A stretch of DNA of 16,888 nucleotides from an uncultured Kroppenstedtia sp. (GCA_959600065.1 CAUGKZ010000004.1:1-16888), one strand, 5' to 3'; counted from the first letter of the stretch, positions 1-8,344 are shown. Notes: generated from the letters alone by a model not told the origin. Translations and numbers: made by a program.

Positions 1-53
1 GGCAGCACACGACTCCCTTCCGCTACCCATTTTCTGGTTAATCAACAGCCCTG
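1..53 (-). mobile_element. End of a dispersed MITE-like repeat element (cut by the window start)
   Basis: Bases 36-53 read GGTTAATCAACAGCCCTG, the inverse of the terminal repeat seen at 10211-10228 and 16861-16878. Subterminal block 1-19 (GGCAGCACACGACTCCCTT) is also present at 14608-14626 and, inverted, at 10245-10263, always with about 9 variable bases between it and the terminal block. The element body therefore lies to the left, outside the window, and its outer edge is at 53. Its target duplication would begin at 54 with ATTCCTCAT; the partner copy is not visible. No coding potential is claimed. Confidence 0.85.
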
Positions 54-96
54 ATTCCTCATATCTTGGGGTGGAAACGCCATAGAACCGGATACG

Positions 97-351
97 TCAA
101 ATAAAAAGCCACTCGGTAGATAACGAACTCCAAAATAGCTTGAACTTACATCTGACCATTCGTCCAAAGTAGGGTTTGGGACGAATGGTTTCTAACGCGT
201 GGAGGGCTTGGATGTTCTTTTTCAGAAGCTCCTCCTCCACCGCATCATGAGCTCCCTGTGCACAAGCCTTTTTCTTCTCCATAATTTGTTCGTCGATGAT
301 GGTGATCGCCTTATCCAAATACCGCTGTTCCTGTTCTTTCACGGTATCCAA
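97..351 (-). pseudogene. helD: 5' fragment of a helD-like (UvrD-family helicase / RNA polymerase recycling motor) gene
   Basis: The fragment resembles the extreme N-terminus of HelD, an SF1 ATPase that strips stalled RNA polymerase in Bacillota. It has a charged helical coiled-coil start (KEQEQRYLDKAITIIDEQ) followed by the PKPYFGR segment that in HelD leads into the folded N-terminal region. After FGRM the similarity ends, the frame runs on for about 19 unrelated residues and stops at 97, so more than 600 residues, including all helicase motifs, are missing. I place the start at a TTG at 351 because GAGGAGGT sits about 8 bases upstream; an in-frame ATG at 375 overlaps that site. The break lies at an 11-bp inverted repeat (137-147 and 159-169 approximately, ACCATTCGTCC / GGACGAATGGT), and the repeat element lies just beyond. 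Family assignment rests on a short segment, so it is moderate. Confidence 0.6.
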
Positions 352-588
352 CCCGCCTACCTCCTCATCACCCATATATATACATCTATTATACTATTGC
401 TGGAGGATCAGATGGTTTCTATTTCCTATGATTTTCTTTTTAATCAGATGCATCGGGTTACTTATAGTATAACGAATAACCCTAGCCAAAAATGGATAGG
501 AACATAGGATCGGTTCTGTATACATGAAATGGGTTGCCTCCCCCAAATCATGCAGAACTGCCACATTGCAAACGGAAACATTTTGTTG

Positions 589-621
589 GTGACGTACTTA
601 AGCGGCGATCTTATACTTAAG
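589..621 (+). promoter_or_regulatory. Candidate promoter and operator of the first PRD/PTS operon
   Basis: GTGACG (589-594), a 17-base spacer and TATACT (612-617) form a plausible sigma-A promoter 35 bases ahead of the regulator gene. The 8-mer TACTTAAG occurs twice, at 595-602 and 614-621, a 19-bp repeat distance (about two helical turns). One copy is in the spacer and one overlaps the -10, which is suitable for an operator. The rest of the gene-free stretch 352-588 shows no RNA gene or strong structure to me. Confidence 0.4.
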
Positions 622-651
622 ATAAGGAAAGGCAAAACCATTTTTGCATGA

Positions 652-2829
652 ATGGAACGTGACAGGATGGTTTATCTGACAGAGCGACAACGAAGTATTG
701 CCGCCCATCTGCTACAACAAACCAAATACATCACGGTTCGTCGGTTGTCTGAACGTTTCCGAGTCAGTCCCCGGACCATCCGCTACGATCTAGATCACCT
801 GCAGAATTGGTTTGAAGAACAAGGTTTGCAACTGGAACGTCGGCCTCGCTGTGGACTTCAGGTGATCGGGACCCCAGGACTGAAGAGATCCCTTCAACAA
901 AAATTGGATCTTTCCCCTGCCCGCATGATCACTCTCTCAAAAAACGAACGAATTCGTTTGATCGCAGCCTATCTGCTCCGTCATCCGGAACGGACCCGAA
1001 TCGATGATTTAGTTCATGAACTGGGGGTTTCCCGCGGTACCATTCGCAAAGATTTAGCCCACACAGAGGAGATTCTGCAGGAGTACAAGATCCGCCTGAT
1101 CCGACAGCCAGGTTATGGGCTGTGTCTGAAAGCGGATGAGTTCCAGTGGCGCCAGGCTGCCTCGGCTCTGTTGATCGAACACTTCAGCGACGGGATTCAT
1201 CCCTTTCACCCGATTCCGGACTCTCCTTCCCAGGTAGACGTCCATCCTTTTTATGAGTGGTTGCCCGAGGCGTGGATTCAACAAATCGAAAAAATCCTGC
1301 GAGAATGGGAAGACCCTCTTCTACAAGAGCTTTCGGATCGCGCCATTCAAAGGTTACTGGTTCATATCGGGTTGATGATCTCCCGCCTGCAACAGAGCAG
1401 GAACATCCGGATGCCGAAGGTGGAGATGAAAAAACTGAGGCACCGGACGGAATACCGTACAGCACAACGTATATCGGAAGTGATCCAAAGGAAATACCAT
1501 ATCTACGTACCGGAAAACGAAACAGGAAACCTCGCCCTACATCTGTTGGGAGCGAAGCGTCTTCAAACCGATCACGAGAAAATAGACACAGACGACATCG
1601 TCCTCCAATTTGTAGAGCAGTTGATCGAGATCTCTTCAGAGACATTGCAGATTCCACTCCAGCGGGACCGGGAACTGCGCGAAGGGTTGTATATCCATTT
1701 AAAGCCGACACTGATCCGTTTAAAATACGGATTGTCCATTGAAAACCCCATGTTAAAGGAAATTCGCACTCGCTATCCGCGCCTCTATGCCGTTGCTCAA
1801 AAAGCTGCTTTTTGGTTGGAGAAGAAAAGTGGGTTCCGGGTTCCCCCCGGAGAAACGGCCTACCTCGCTATGCATCTCGGGGCAGCGCTTCAACGTTCGC
1901 AATCCTCCTATTCCAACAGTCGGCGCATTCTATTGGTCTGTGCTTCCGGAGTGGGAACCTCCAAACTACTGGAATCTTTCCTTCGCCGTGAGCTTCCCCA
2001 AATCGAATGGCTGGAAACCGCCACAGCTGGGAATGTGAAAGAGACCGTGGTCAAACACCGGGTCGATGCGGTGGTAAGTACCCTATCCCTGTCTGAATCC
2101 TCAACGGGTGTACCCGTTTTCAACATCACACCGGTACCGACAAGAGAGGACATCCAGGAGTTGAAAGAGCGGCTGCTTCTCACTCCACGGAATCCCCCAA
2201 ACTTAAACATCGAGAGTTTGGTAAAACTGATCCATAGGTATGCTGAGATCCGAGACCCTTCCGGACTGAGGCAGGCATTGGGGGAGTGGTTCCTCCACAG
2301 CGACTCCAATCCATTTCCCCCGATAGCGAATATTTCAAAAGGAAGGACACGATATAACCCTATGTTAGACCAGTTGTTAAAACCTGAGCATATTCTTCCC
2401 CAAAGAATCTTAAGGGATTGGAAAAGTGCAGTTCAGGCCGGAGCCGCTCCCTTGGTGAAACAACATTTGATTGAGGAGTCCTACGTGGAACAAATCGAGC
2501 GGAGCTTGATTGAACATGGTGCTTATATGGTGATTGCCCCCGGTATTGCGCTGTTGCATGCCCGACCGGAGGACGGGGTGAACGCGGTTTGCATGAGTCT
2601 AATGACCTTACAGGAGCCCATTCCATTCGGCCACGAACAGAATGACCCTGTAGATGTGGTCATCACCTTTGCCGCCTTGGACAATGAAATGCACTTGACA
2701 GCACTCTCTCAGCTGATGGAACTTCTCTCTGAAGAGTCCCATTTGAACCGGCTACGCAGAGCCGAAAGCGTATCTGAGATCCAACACATAATACAACCCT
2801 TTATTTCCAAAGGAGGAAATCCACTATGA
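652..2829 (+). CDS. PRD-containing transcriptional regulator with fused PTS EIIB-like and EIIA domains (BglG/MtlR type)
   Basis: This is a 725-residue activator of the MtlR/LicR/UlaR-like class, whose activity is set by phosphorylation by HPr and PTS proteins. Visible order: HTH_11 at about 8-60 (VSPRTIRYDL), Mga-type HTH at about 95-150 (VSRGTIRKDL), PRD1 at about 205-305 (His238, His297), PRD2 at about 315-420 (His349, His408), a GatB-like EIIB domain at about 424-510 with Cys430 in CASGVGTS, and a mannitol/fructose-class EIIA domain at about 575-720 with candidate active His636 in LLHARP. Full length for this architecture. Its stop overlaps the EIIB start (ATGA), so it is probably translationally coupled to the PTS genes it is likely to control. 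The ATG at 652 has only a weak, distant AGGAAAGG; ATG 667 is an alternative. No separate EIIA gene follows, so the C-terminal domain may also serve in transport (inference). Confidence 0.9.
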   Translation: MERDRMVYLTERQRSIAAHLLQQTKYITVRRLSERFRVSPRTIRYDLDHLQNWFEEQGLQLERRPRCGLQVIGTPGLKRSLQQKLDLSPARMITLSKNERIRLIAAYLLRHPERTRIDDLVHELGVSRGTIRKDLAHTEEILQEYKIRLIRQPGYGLCLKADEFQWRQAASALLIEHFSDGIHPFHPIPDSPSQVDVHPFYEWLPEAWIQQIEKILREWEDPLLQELSDRAIQRLLVHIGLMISRLQQSRNIRMPKVEMKKLRHRTEYRTAQRISEVIQRKYHIYVPENETGNLALHLLGAKRLQTDHEKIDTDDIVLQFVEQLIEISSETLQIPLQRDRELREGLYIHLKPTLIRLKYGLSIENPMLKEIRTRYPRLYAVAQKAAFWLEKKSGFRVPPGETAYLAMHLGAALQRSQSSYSNSRRILLVCASGVGTSKLLESFLRRELPQIEWLETATAGNVKETVVKHRVDAVVSTLSLSESSTGVPVFNITPVPTREDIQELKERLLLTPRNPPNLNIESLVKLIHRYAEIRDPSGLRQALGEWFLHSDSNPFPPIANISKGRTRYNPMLDQLLKPEHILPQRILRDWKSAVQAGAAPLVKQHLIEESYVEQIERSLIEHGAYMVIAPGIALLHARPEDGVNAVCMSLMTLQEPIPFGHEQNDPVDVVITFAALDNEMHLTALSQLMELLSEESHLNRLRRAESVSEIQHIIQPFISKGGNPL

Positions 2830-3098
2830 AACAAATTCTGGTTGTCTGTAGCAACGGCTTGGGAAGCAGTTTGATCTTAAAATCCAATATTGAGAAGGTA
2901 TTAAAGGAAAAGGGCATCGAAGTTGAACTGGAACACTGTGATCTGGGTTCGGCCGCATCCCAAGGAAAAACGGCAGACTTGGTGGTCACTTCCCCTGCTC
3001 TGGCCGAGGAATTGGGGGACATGGAAGCACCTGTAGTGACCATCGTCAACTTTATCAGCAAACAGGAAGTAGAGAAAAAAGTTCTTCCTTTACTGTAA
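2826..3098 (+). CDS. PTS EIIB component, UlaB/SgaB type
   Basis: A 90-residue cytoplasmic phosphocarrier of the lactose/cellobiose-like EIIB fold (PTS_IIB). Cys8 in VVCSNGLGSS is the expected phosphorylation site: it would take phosphate from an EIIA and pass it to the incoming sugar on EIIC. It starts inside the regulator's stop codon (ATGA overlap) behind a strong AAAGGAGG, and the EIIC gene follows 24 bases later. UlaB proteins are usually about 100 residues, so this one is slightly short but complete. Substrate is not decided by sequence; the pairing with an UlaA-family EIIC allows ascorbate or another sugar acid/alditol. Confidence 0.9.
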   Translation: MKQILVVCSNGLGSSLILKSNIEKVLKEKGIEVELEHCDLGSAASQGKTADLVVTSPALAEELGDMEAPVVTIVNFISKQEVEKKVLPLL

Positions 3099-3122
3099 TG
3101 TGCGACGAAGGAGGGGATCGAA

Positions 3123-4388
3123 GTGAATGGGGTTCTGGGATTCATCGTTAATGAAATTCTCAGCCAACCGTCCATCATTGCTGGGCTGATGGCTTTGATC
3201 GGATTAACGCTGTTGAAAAAACCTTTGCGAAGTATTCTTTCAGGTACGTTGAAGACGATCATTGGCTTTCTGATCTTAGGAATCGGTTCCGATGCGATTA
3301 TCCAATCCCTGAACCCTCTGGGAGAGATTTTGAATAAAGGATTCGGCATTCGGGGACTGATCCCTAATAATGAAGCCATCGTCGGAGTCACCGTCAAAAC
3401 ATTGGGTCAACAGACAGCGATTATCATGAGCCTCGGCTTTGTATTCAATCTGTTGATCGCCAGATTTACGCCTTTCAAATATGTGTTCCTGACCGGTCAT
3501 CATGCTTTCTTCATGGCTTGCCTTTTGTCCCTGGTGCTGTCCACAGCACAAATCAGCGGAATGACAGCGATTCTGATCGGTTCGCTCATTCTGGGATTAT
3601 TGATGGCTGTCATGCCTGCCTTGGCCCAACCCTTTGTTCGAAAAATCACCGGAGATAATAATCTGGCGATCGGACACTTTGGCACCTTTGGTTACATTTC
3701 TGCAGGCTTGATAGGAAAATGGCTCGGAAATCCTAAGAAGTCGACGGAAGATATCAAGTTGCCGCAAGGGCTCGGCTTTCTGCGGGACACCACGGTTTCC
3801 ACTGCCTTGACCATGATCCTGGTCTATCTGGTCGTCGTGCTGGCCGCAGGACCTGACGTGACCGCCAAAGTAGCGGAAGGCCAAAATTATGTGATGTTCG
3901 CTCTGATGCAAGCCTTGATGTTTGCAGCGGGTCTCTACGTCATCCTAGCGGGGGTACGGATGATGTTGGCGGAAATTGTTCCCGCATTCCAGGGCATCGC
4001 CGAAAAATTGGTTCCCGATGCCAAACCGGCACTGGATTGTCCGGTAATGTTCAATTTCGCTCCCACTGCCGTCATTCTCGGTTTCTTATGCAGTTTCCTC
4101 GGAGGTTTGATCGGACTGGGCATTCTGGGGGCGATCGGAGCCCCCCTGATCATTCCGGGACTGGTTCCTCACTTCTTTACCGGGGCCACTGCCGGAGTTT
4201 TCGGTAACGCCACCGGCGGCAGAAGAGGGGCGATCCTGGGGGCGATCGTCAACGGACTCTTAATTAGCTTTCTGCCAGCTCTACTGCTTCCCATTCTCGG
4301 AGATCTAGGCTTCGAAAACACCACCTTTGGCGACACCGACTTCGGCGTGGTGGGGCTCCTCTTGGGCTACATTCTCCGGTTGTTTTAG
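3123..4388 (+). CDS. PTS EIIC component, UlaA/SgaT (EIIC-GAT) family
   Basis: A 421-residue polytopic membrane permease with about ten or eleven hydrophobic segments. Family hallmarks include GHHAFFMA near residue 125, CPVMFNFAPTAVILGFL in the second half and the glycine-rich ATGGRRGAILGAIVNG near the C-terminus, all typical of UlaA-like EIIC (PF03611). E. coli UlaA transports L-ascorbate and is somewhat longer (about 465). The start is GTG at 3123, chosen because GAAGGAGGGG lies just upstream and no ATG fits better. It is the last gene of the regulator-EIIB-EIIC operon and is followed by a clear terminator. There is no adjacent UlaD/E/F/G-type ascorbate enzyme, so the substrate should be treated as unknown. 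Confidence 0.92.
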   Translation: MNGVLGFIVNEILSQPSIIAGLMALIGLTLLKKPLRSILSGTLKTIIGFLILGIGSDAIIQSLNPLGEILNKGFGIRGLIPNNEAIVGVTVKTLGQQTAIIMSLGFVFNLLIARFTPFKYVFLTGHHAFFMACLLSLVLSTAQISGMTAILIGSLILGLLMAVMPALAQPFVRKITGDNNLAIGHFGTFGYISAGLIGKWLGNPKKSTEDIKLPQGLGFLRDTTVSTALTMILVYLVVVLAAGPDVTAKVAEGQNYVMFALMQALMFAAGLYVILAGVRMMLAEIVPAFQGIAEKLVPDAKPALDCPVMFNFAPTAVILGFLCSFLGGLIGLGILGAIGAPLIIPGLVPHFFTGATAGVFGNATGGRRGAILGAIVNGLLISFLPALLLPILGDLGFENTTFGDTDFGVVGLLLGYILRLF

Positions 4389-4398
4389 ATAATGAGCA

Positions 4399-4445
4399 CC
4401 AAACCCCCGGCTCCCATTCAACTGGGAAGCCGGGGGTTTCATTTA
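4399..4445 (+). terminator. Rho-independent terminator of the PTS operon, probably bidirectional
   Basis: AAACCCCCGGCTCCC (4401-4415) pairs with GGGAAGCCGGGGGTTT (4424-4439) with one bulged base and an 8-base loop, followed by a short T-rich run. The gene on the other side (ending 4495) is convergent, so the hairpin probably serves both operons. Confidence 0.9.
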
Positions 4446-4494
4446 GGTTCTATCTCGTTGGGTAGAAGAGCCAGTACCTTTCCACCACTCTAAA

Positions 4495-5133
4495 TCAGAG
4501 GGAATCCAGGGCCTGGGAGATCGGGGTATTCCCGGTCAGCAGGTCGAAGGTGCGGCGGTAAGTAGGCTCTTTCTGCAGAGATTTCACAATCACGGCAGCG
4601 ACGTCAGCGCGGGGAATCTCCCCGTAGGTTTCTTGATTTTTTGGAATCAATATGGTTCCCTTTCCCGAGTCGTCGGTCAAGTGGCCGGGACGGATGATGG
4701 TGTAATTGAGGCCACTGGCCCGCAACCGTTCATCGGCACGGTTTTTAGCCACAAAATAGTGTCTCATTTTATCGGGACCCTGCTCCGGCCGATCCGCCAT
4801 CATCGAGCTGACCATGATAAAACGCTCTACACCCTGGGCGACACCCGCATCGATTGTTTTGAAGGCGCCGTCCAGGTCGACCAGAAGCGTTTTATCCCCT
4901 CCGGTATGGCCACCGGAACCCGCTGTAAAGACGATGGCTTCACATCCTGCCACAGCGTGATCCACGGTTTTTTCCAGATCCGCCACCACGACCTCATCGG
5001 CACCCAACTTCTCCATATCCGGCTGTTGTTCTTCATTGCGGATCACCGCACGTACCTGATGATCGCTTTTTCCCAGCAGTCGAACGAGATGTCTACCAAT
5101 TTTTCCGTTGGCACCGATCACGGTTACTTTCAT
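4495..5133 (-). CDS. yhfK: NAD(P)-binding SDR-like oxidoreductase, YhfK family
   Basis: A 212-residue atypical short-chain dehydrogenase of the NAD(P)-binding-10 type, closely resembling B. subtilis YhfK (about 214 residues). The N-terminal Rossmann motif is [12 protein letters not shown]. Later segments [39 protein letters not shown] and [16 protein letters not shown] are characteristic of this family, with YFVAKNRAD matching the usual Tyr-x-x-x-Lys position. The start at 5133 has AGGAGGG 7-8 bases upstream; the longer in-frame extension to 5247 lies inside the preceding gene. It overlaps the upstream oxidoreductase gene by 41 bases, so the two are co-transcribed and perhaps coupled. The substrate is unknown in this family. 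Confidence 0.88.
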   Translation of the reverse strand: MKVTVIGANGKIGRHLVRLLGKSDHQVRAVIRNEEQQPDMEKLGADEVVVADLEKTVDHAVAGCEAIVFTAGSGGHTGGDKTLLVDLDGAFKTIDAGVAQGVERFIMVSSMMADRPEQGPDKMRHYFVAKNRADERLRASGLNYTIIRPGHLTDDSGKGTILIPKNQETYGEIPRADVAAVIVKSLQKEPTYRRTFDLLTGNTPISQALDSL

Positions 5134-6190
5134 CTGAATCCCTCCTATTGGATGATGAGATGGAATTAACGACTTGACTTCCCTTGAAGATCTCAGACAC
5201 CAGTTCAAAGGAGTGCAGGCGGGCGGCATGATCAAAAATCGCGGCATTGATCATTATTTCATCCGCCTGGGTTTCATCTAATAATTGTTGCAAGCCTTCT
5301 TTAACCGTCTGGGGAGCTCCGATCACGGAGCCGGCCAACTGTCTGGTGACGGCTGCCTGCTCATATTCGTTCCAGATGGCATCTATATCCTCTACCGGCG
5401 GTTGCAAGGGTTCTGGCCGGTTCCGCACCATACTGATAAACTGCTGCAGCATCGAAGTGCTCAACCGATGAGCCTCCTCTTCCTCATCCGCTGCGATCAC
5501 ATTGATTCCAATCATCGCGTGGGGCTCATCCAATACCTCTGAGGGCTGGAAGTTTTCCCGATAGAGGCGAAGAGCCGGCACGGTGTATTCGGGGGAAAAG
5601 TGGCTGGCAAAAGCGAAGGGCAATCCCAGCTCCGCAGCTAATCGGGCACTGAAATCGCTAGAGCCCAACAACCAGATCGGGAGGTCCGATCCCTCCCCAG
5701 GAAAAGCCCGTACCGGGTTTTTCCCAGCGAAATAACCCCGTAATTCTGCTAACAACTCAGGGAAAAATTGACCACTGCTCCTGCCGTCCCGGCGCAGAGC
5801 CCGTGCCGTCAGTTGATCCGTCCCCGGCGCCCGTCCGAGACCGAGATCGATCCGACCGGGAAACAGGGATTCCAAGGTTCCAAACTGTTCTGCGATCATC
5901 AAGGGAGCATGATTGGGCAACATGATCCCACCGGAACCCACCCGGATTTTTTCCGTTTCCGCTGCTACCCGCCCGATCACGACGGATGTCGCTGCACTGG
6001 CGACCCCTGGCATGTTGTGGTGTTCAGCCACCCAGTAACGGGTATATCCCCAGTTTTCCGCATGACGGGCTAAATCCAAGGTGTTTTGCAGAGATTGAGC
6101 AGGTGTGCCTCCCTGGATAATCGGGGAAAGATCGAGTACCGAATAAGGGATCTCCTGGATTGTCTTTCTATCTTGGCTCAATCGTTTCAA
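5093..6190 (-). CDS. LLM-class flavin-dependent oxidoreductase
   Basis: A bacterial-luciferase-fold protein (TIM barrel, FMN/F420-type family) of the common YceB/YvbT-like 'luciferase family oxidoreductase, group 1'. Family segments seen: [13 protein letters not shown] at the N-terminus, [52 protein letters not shown] and [20 protein letters not shown]. Family members are about 330-345 residues and end near FELVSEIF; here a tail of about 25 residues reads on across the start of the next gene. The start is uncertain: no ATG fits, and I place it at TTG 6190 (365 residues), with TTG 6181 or TTG 6253 as alternatives. The physiological substrate cannot be read from sequence. First gene of a two-gene operon with the YhfK-like protein. 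Confidence 0.88.
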   Translation of the reverse strand: MKRLSQDRKTIQEIPYSVLDLSPIIQGGTPAQSLQNTLDLARHAENWGYTRYWVAEHHNMPGVASAATSVVIGRVAAETEKIRVGSGGIMLPNHAPLMIAEQFGTLESLFPGRIDLGLGRAPGTDQLTARALRRDGRSSGQFFPELLAELRGYFAGKNPVRAFPGEGSDLPIWLLGSSDFSARLAAELGLPFAFASHFSPEYTVPALRLYRENFQPSEVLDEPHAMIGINVIAADEEEEAHRLSTSMLQQFISMVRNRPEPLQPPVEDIDAIWNEYEQAAVTRQLAGSVIGAPQTVKEGLQQLLDETQADEIMINAAIFDHAARLHSFELVSEIFKGSQVVNSISSSNRRDSDESNRDRCQRKNW

Positions 6191-6294
6191 CTTCTTTCTT
6201 CTGATGATGGAATCAGGCTCATCCGATGGATAAAGCCTGAAACAGTCCCACAAGTCTTATTATGAAACAATAGACTCCGAAATAAAAGGTGTGA

Positions 6295-6313
6295 ACTTTG
6301 TCCCACTTTGTCC
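6295..6313. repeat. Tandem 10-bp direct repeat in a divergent promoter region
   Basis: ACTTTGTCC occurs at 6295-6303 and again at 6305-6313, one helical turn apart. It sits in the intergenic space between the leftward flavin oxidoreductase gene and the rightward PRD regulator gene, about 105 bases upstream of the former's chosen start. The phasing would suit a regulator bound on one face of the helix. No regulator family is assigned. Confidence 0.35.
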
Positions 6314-6405
6314 TGTTCGCGACTTGGATTTTCATCATCCGATTCCGGATCCGAGCAGTGAAATGTATCAAAAGCTGCACCAATTCATAGTGAAAGAATT
6401 CGTTC

Positions 6406-6434
6406 TTCAATAAATGAAAGCGCTGTCATATAAT
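6406..6434 (+). promoter_or_regulatory. Promoter of the second PRD regulator operon
   Basis: A perfect TATAAT is at 6429-6434, with a weak -35 (TTCAAT, 6406-6411) at 17-base spacing, as expected for an activator-dependent promoter. The initiation site would be about 30 bases upstream of the ATG at 6473, which has an AGGAGG Shine-Dalgarno site. Confidence 0.6.
6415..6428 (+). promoter_or_regulatory. cre box (CcpA binding site)
   Basis: TGAAAGCGCTGTCA matches every position of the Bacillus cre consensus TGWAANCGNTNWCA. It fills the spacer between the -35 and the TATAAT of the regulator promoter. CcpA bound here should block RNA polymerase, placing the operon under carbon catabolite repression (inference from site position). 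Confidence 0.8.
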
Positions 6435-6472
6435 TTCCTATGAACCATCGCCACCCCGATAGGAGGTAAATC

Positions 6473-8344
6473 ATGCATTTAACATCACGGTCTTATCAAT
6501 TGATTTGCATGATTTTAGAATCGCGGGGTCCTGTCCGGATTAAAGAGTTAGCCCGGGAATTGCAGGTGAGTGAGCGAACCGTGAAATATGATCTGGAATC
6601 GGTTCGCTCTTGGTTGCAACAGCATCAGGTCCAACTGCAATCTCAGCCGAATAAAGGGATCTGGATTGACAAGGACATCCACGACCCAAACCGATTGCAA
6701 AACCTTTTAATGAATCCCGAAAGAGTCGATCTCCTCCTCCATCCGCAAGAAAGGATGCAACAGCTACTGTTGGTACTATTGTTACGAGATGATCCAATCA
6801 AAATCAAGGATTTGGCGAAAAAACTGAATGTCAGCAGAAATACTGTGGTGACCGATCTGTCCATGGCAGAAAGCTTTCTGGAAAACTGGAATGTGATTGT
6901 GGAACGCAGTCGGTCCGGCATTCAGTTGACCGCAACGGAAATCAACCGACGTTTGGTATTGGAAAATATTCTGCAAGAAATACTTAGCGGACGCTATATG
7001 TTTGAGATCGTCCAGGGGATCATTCAGGGCAATGAGGTTCCCTTGAAGGTGGCCTGGGTCATGGAAAAATTCCGTTTGTCCCACCAGGATATTCGGTCTC
7101 TCTTCCAAGCGGTCAAAGAGATGGCGGAAAAATCGGAAAAACACGCAGGGATGGGCTTTACAGATCAGGCGATCATCGGAACTTGCATTCGACTCTGGAT
7201 TGCGATCCACCGTCTGCGTTCCCATCGTTCAGTCCTGCTGGAGGCCAACGAAATTGTCGGGCTAAAAAAATTGCAACTATTCCGTGTTTATGAGGAAATA
7301 CTTGCCGATCTGTCCAAGCAATTGGGTGTAGTAGAGATGACTGAGCATGAAGTAAGTTTTATCTGCTGGCATGGGATCCGACTCATCCAGCCCATTGGGA
7401 AAAACGGGACCCTCAGCGATTTTTATTCCTTTACATTGGAATTGATTTCTCAGGTCAGCCTGCAAACCCATATCGAATTTCGCGGAGATGTCCATTTGAA
7501 AGAGCACTTGCTGGTGCACTTGACAGAGAAATTATCAAAATACCAGCCTGATGTGGCGGATCCCAATCCTCTCATCTCCGATATCATCCGTTCGGATCCA
7601 GATATGTTCCAAGCGGTGAAGCAAGCTTGTCACGAGGTTTTTTCCAAACTGGGTATTCATTTCGCCGATTCGGATATCGGATATATCGCCCTTCATTTTC
7701 TCGCTTCACTGAAGCGGATGCAGGACAAAAGGGAGTTTAAAGCGCTGGTGGTATGCGGAACCGGTAGGGGAACCTCACAATTCTTAAAAACTATCTTGGA
7801 ACATGAAATTCGACATCTCCAAGTCATCGGCTGCTGCTCCGCGCTGGGGTTGGAAAACCAGCTTCAGTCCCTGAACCCGGATCTGCTCATCAGTGTGGTC
7901 CAGGTAAAGGCAAAGGTGCCCGTCGTGGTGGTTCACAGCATTCCTACCCCAGAAGACCTCGATTCCATACAGAAGGTCATTACCCAACTTCGTTCCCATC
8001 CCCTCCGAAAAAAAACCTCTCTCTCCCTGCCCTCCCCTCCCTCGTCAATGGAAGAGTTCACCGAGGAAGTGATCTGTAAAGGATTTGAACTCAGCCGGGA
8101 GATCCTGTCAGAAATGAAGGAGGATCTAAACGAGCAAAGAGCAGAAGCGTTGACTTTACATCTGATGTTGATGGCCAATCGAGTCGCCTGCGGTTCCACT
8201 TACGACGTGGCCGGTGTGGAGGATTCACCCTTGACTGTCAAACCCTCCACACCCCTTCGCACTAAATTGGAGCGGATTTTGCGAGAAAAAAATTTCGTCC
8301 TTCCCGAGAGTGAAATCAATTCCATTCTTTGTTACTTCATGTGA
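6473..8344 (+). CDS. PRD-containing transcriptional regulator with EIIB-like domain (BglG/MtlR type)
   Basis: A 623-residue regulator related in plan to the one at 652 but without an EIIA domain. Order: HTH_11 at about 3-60 (VSERTVKYDL), Mga-type HTH at about 95-150 (VSRNTVVTDL), PRD1 at about 190-305 (His246, His300), PRD2 at about 315-420 (His349, His408), and a GatB-like EIIB domain at about 422-506 with Cys428 in VVCGTGRGTS. Residues about 530-623 look like a further, degenerate PRD: TLHLMLMANRV near 561 matches a first-histidine helix and PESEINSILCYF at the very end matches a second-histidine helix, with Cys in place of His. It heads the operon with the amidohydrolase, free PRD and SFCGS proteins and is its likely activator. 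AGGAGG precedes the ATG. Repression by CcpA is likely from the cre box upstream. Confidence 0.9.
   Translation: MHLTSRSYQLICMILESRGPVRIKELARELQVSERTVKYDLESVRSWLQQHQVQLQSQPNKGIWIDKDIHDPNRLQNLLMNPERVDLLLHPQERMQQLLLVLLLRDDPIKIKDLAKKLNVSRNTVVTDLSMAESFLENWNVIVERSRSGIQLTATEINRRLVLENILQEILSGRYMFEIVQGIIQGNEVPLKVAWVMEKFRLSHQDIRSLFQAVKEMAEKSEKHAGMGFTDQAIIGTCIRLWIAIHRLRSHRSVLLEANEIVGLKKLQLFRVYEEILADLSKQLGVVEMTEHEVSFICWHGIRLIQPIGKNGTLSDFYSFTLELISQVSLQTHIEFRGDVHLKEHLLVHLTEKLSKYQPDVADPNPLISDIIRSDPDMFQAVKQACHEVFSKLGIHFADSDIGYIALHFLASLKRMQDKREFKALVVCGTGRGTSQFLKTILEHEIRHLQVIGCCSALGLENQLQSLNPDLLISVVQVKAKVPVVVVHSIPTPEDLDSIQKVITQLRSHPLRKKTSLSLPSPPSSMEEFTEEVICKGFELSREILSEMKEDLNEQRAEALTLHLMLMANRVACGSTYDVAGVEDSPLTVKPSTPLRTKLERILREKNFVLPESEINSILCYFM

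Noticed and set aside
199..507. 102-residue plus-strand open frame at the left edge
   Set aside because: It is antisense to the helD fragment over most of its length, has no ribosome binding site and no recognisable family.
1184..1711. 175-residue open frame on the minus strand inside the first regulator
   Set aside because: It lies antisense to a full-length PRD regulator with clear domains, has arginine/serine-rich low-information sequence and no ribosome binding site.
4633..5169. 178-residue plus-strand open frame
   Set aside because: Antisense shadow of the YhfK-like gene, whose Rossmann motif and family segments are clear.
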